DNA from: an uncultured Prevotella sp.
Lineage (GTDB): Bacteria > Bacteroidota > Bacteroidia > Bacteroidales > Bacteroidaceae
Length of the DNA stretch: 5,886 nt
Direction: 5' to 3'
Assembly: GCA_900557255.1 (NCBI GenBank)
Contig: USSA01000177.1
Span: forward strand, 1 to 5,886
Translations under genes and position numbers: made by a program
The notes under the pieces: model-generated
What the model was told of the DNA's origin: nothing
Seen by the model: the letters and a program-made list of their open reading frames with translations, nothing else
Database searches by the model: none
Shown: in pieces, positions 5,813 to 5,886 of the stretch
Position numbering within the stretch: the first letter of the stretch is position 1
Layout: each line of letters starts with the position of its first letter

Positions 5813-5886
5813 CAGTTTCCCAAAATTCATCACTCTTTCAGCCCCTTTCAACACCAGTCGAAGACTTTCCTGTTGTTGCAGCATAC
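5785..5886 (-). other. Unassigned sequence at the right edge, possible 3' end of an upstream gene
   Basis: One minus-strand frame is open from the window edge to a TAG at about 5785-5787, reading LQQQESLRLVLKGAERVMNF near its start. A second frame reads TTGKSSTGVERG and then meets a TGA. Neither is recognised as a family, and each is too short to choose between. It may be the tail of an upstream gene or non-coding flank of the cassette. Confidence 0.25.

Noticed and set aside
1..5886. CRISPR array, tRNA or rRNA genes, integrase or phage genes
   Set aside because: I saw no regularly spaced repeats, no tRNA-like cloverleaf and no recombinase motif anywhere in the window.

Overview
The window looks like a chromosomal or accessory segment from a member of the Bacteroidota (Bacteroides/Prevotella-like). 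The evidence is AT-rich DNA, weak or absent Shine-Dalgarno sequences, and two promoters of the form TTTG-N19/20-TAnnTTTG, which is the housekeeping pattern of that phylum. Genus cannot be fixed from sequence reading alone. Every gene recognised lies on the minus strand, so biological order runs from high to low coordinates.

Right half (about 5886 to 3021). A 5' region of about 200 bp holds a stem-loop and a weak candidate promoter. It is followed by a compact three-gene cassette. The first gene is a DUF262 (GmrSD-N/ParB-like) protein with an intact DGQQR motif and no HNH nuclease domain. It overlaps by 14 nt a small HEPN-family protein carrying the canonical RNxxxH ribonuclease motif. After a 126-bp gap comes a RecF/AAA_15-like ATPase with a good Walker A motif. 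The combination of a DUF262 sensor/NTPase, a HEPN RNase and an SMC/RecF-like ATPase resembles an anti-phage or toxin-type operon. That role is inferred from families and layout, not shown.

Left half (about 3020 to 1). An IS66-family insertion sequence with all three genes (tnpA, tnpB, tnpC) has landed inside the ATPase gene in the same orientation as the cassette. The ATPase reading frame runs straight into the IS end and stops 11 codons inside it, so its Walker B, signature and H-loop regions are missing from this window. The ATPase also carries a one-base frameshift in a run of five A/T at 3138-3142. The cassette is therefore probably disabled, at least in its ATPase arm.

The most interesting regulatory detail is in the IS. 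The tnpA promoter lies just inside the IS end, and its expected start site falls within the 5' arm of a hairpin whose 3' arm covers the tnpA ribosome-binding site. Transcripts from the IS's own promoter would lose part of the hairpin. Read-through transcripts from the interrupted operon would keep it and hide the start site. A second strong promoter lies almost on top of the tnpC start codon, implying a leaderless or nearly leaderless tnpC mRNA. The far (left) terminal repeat of the IS was not identified and probably lies just outside the window.
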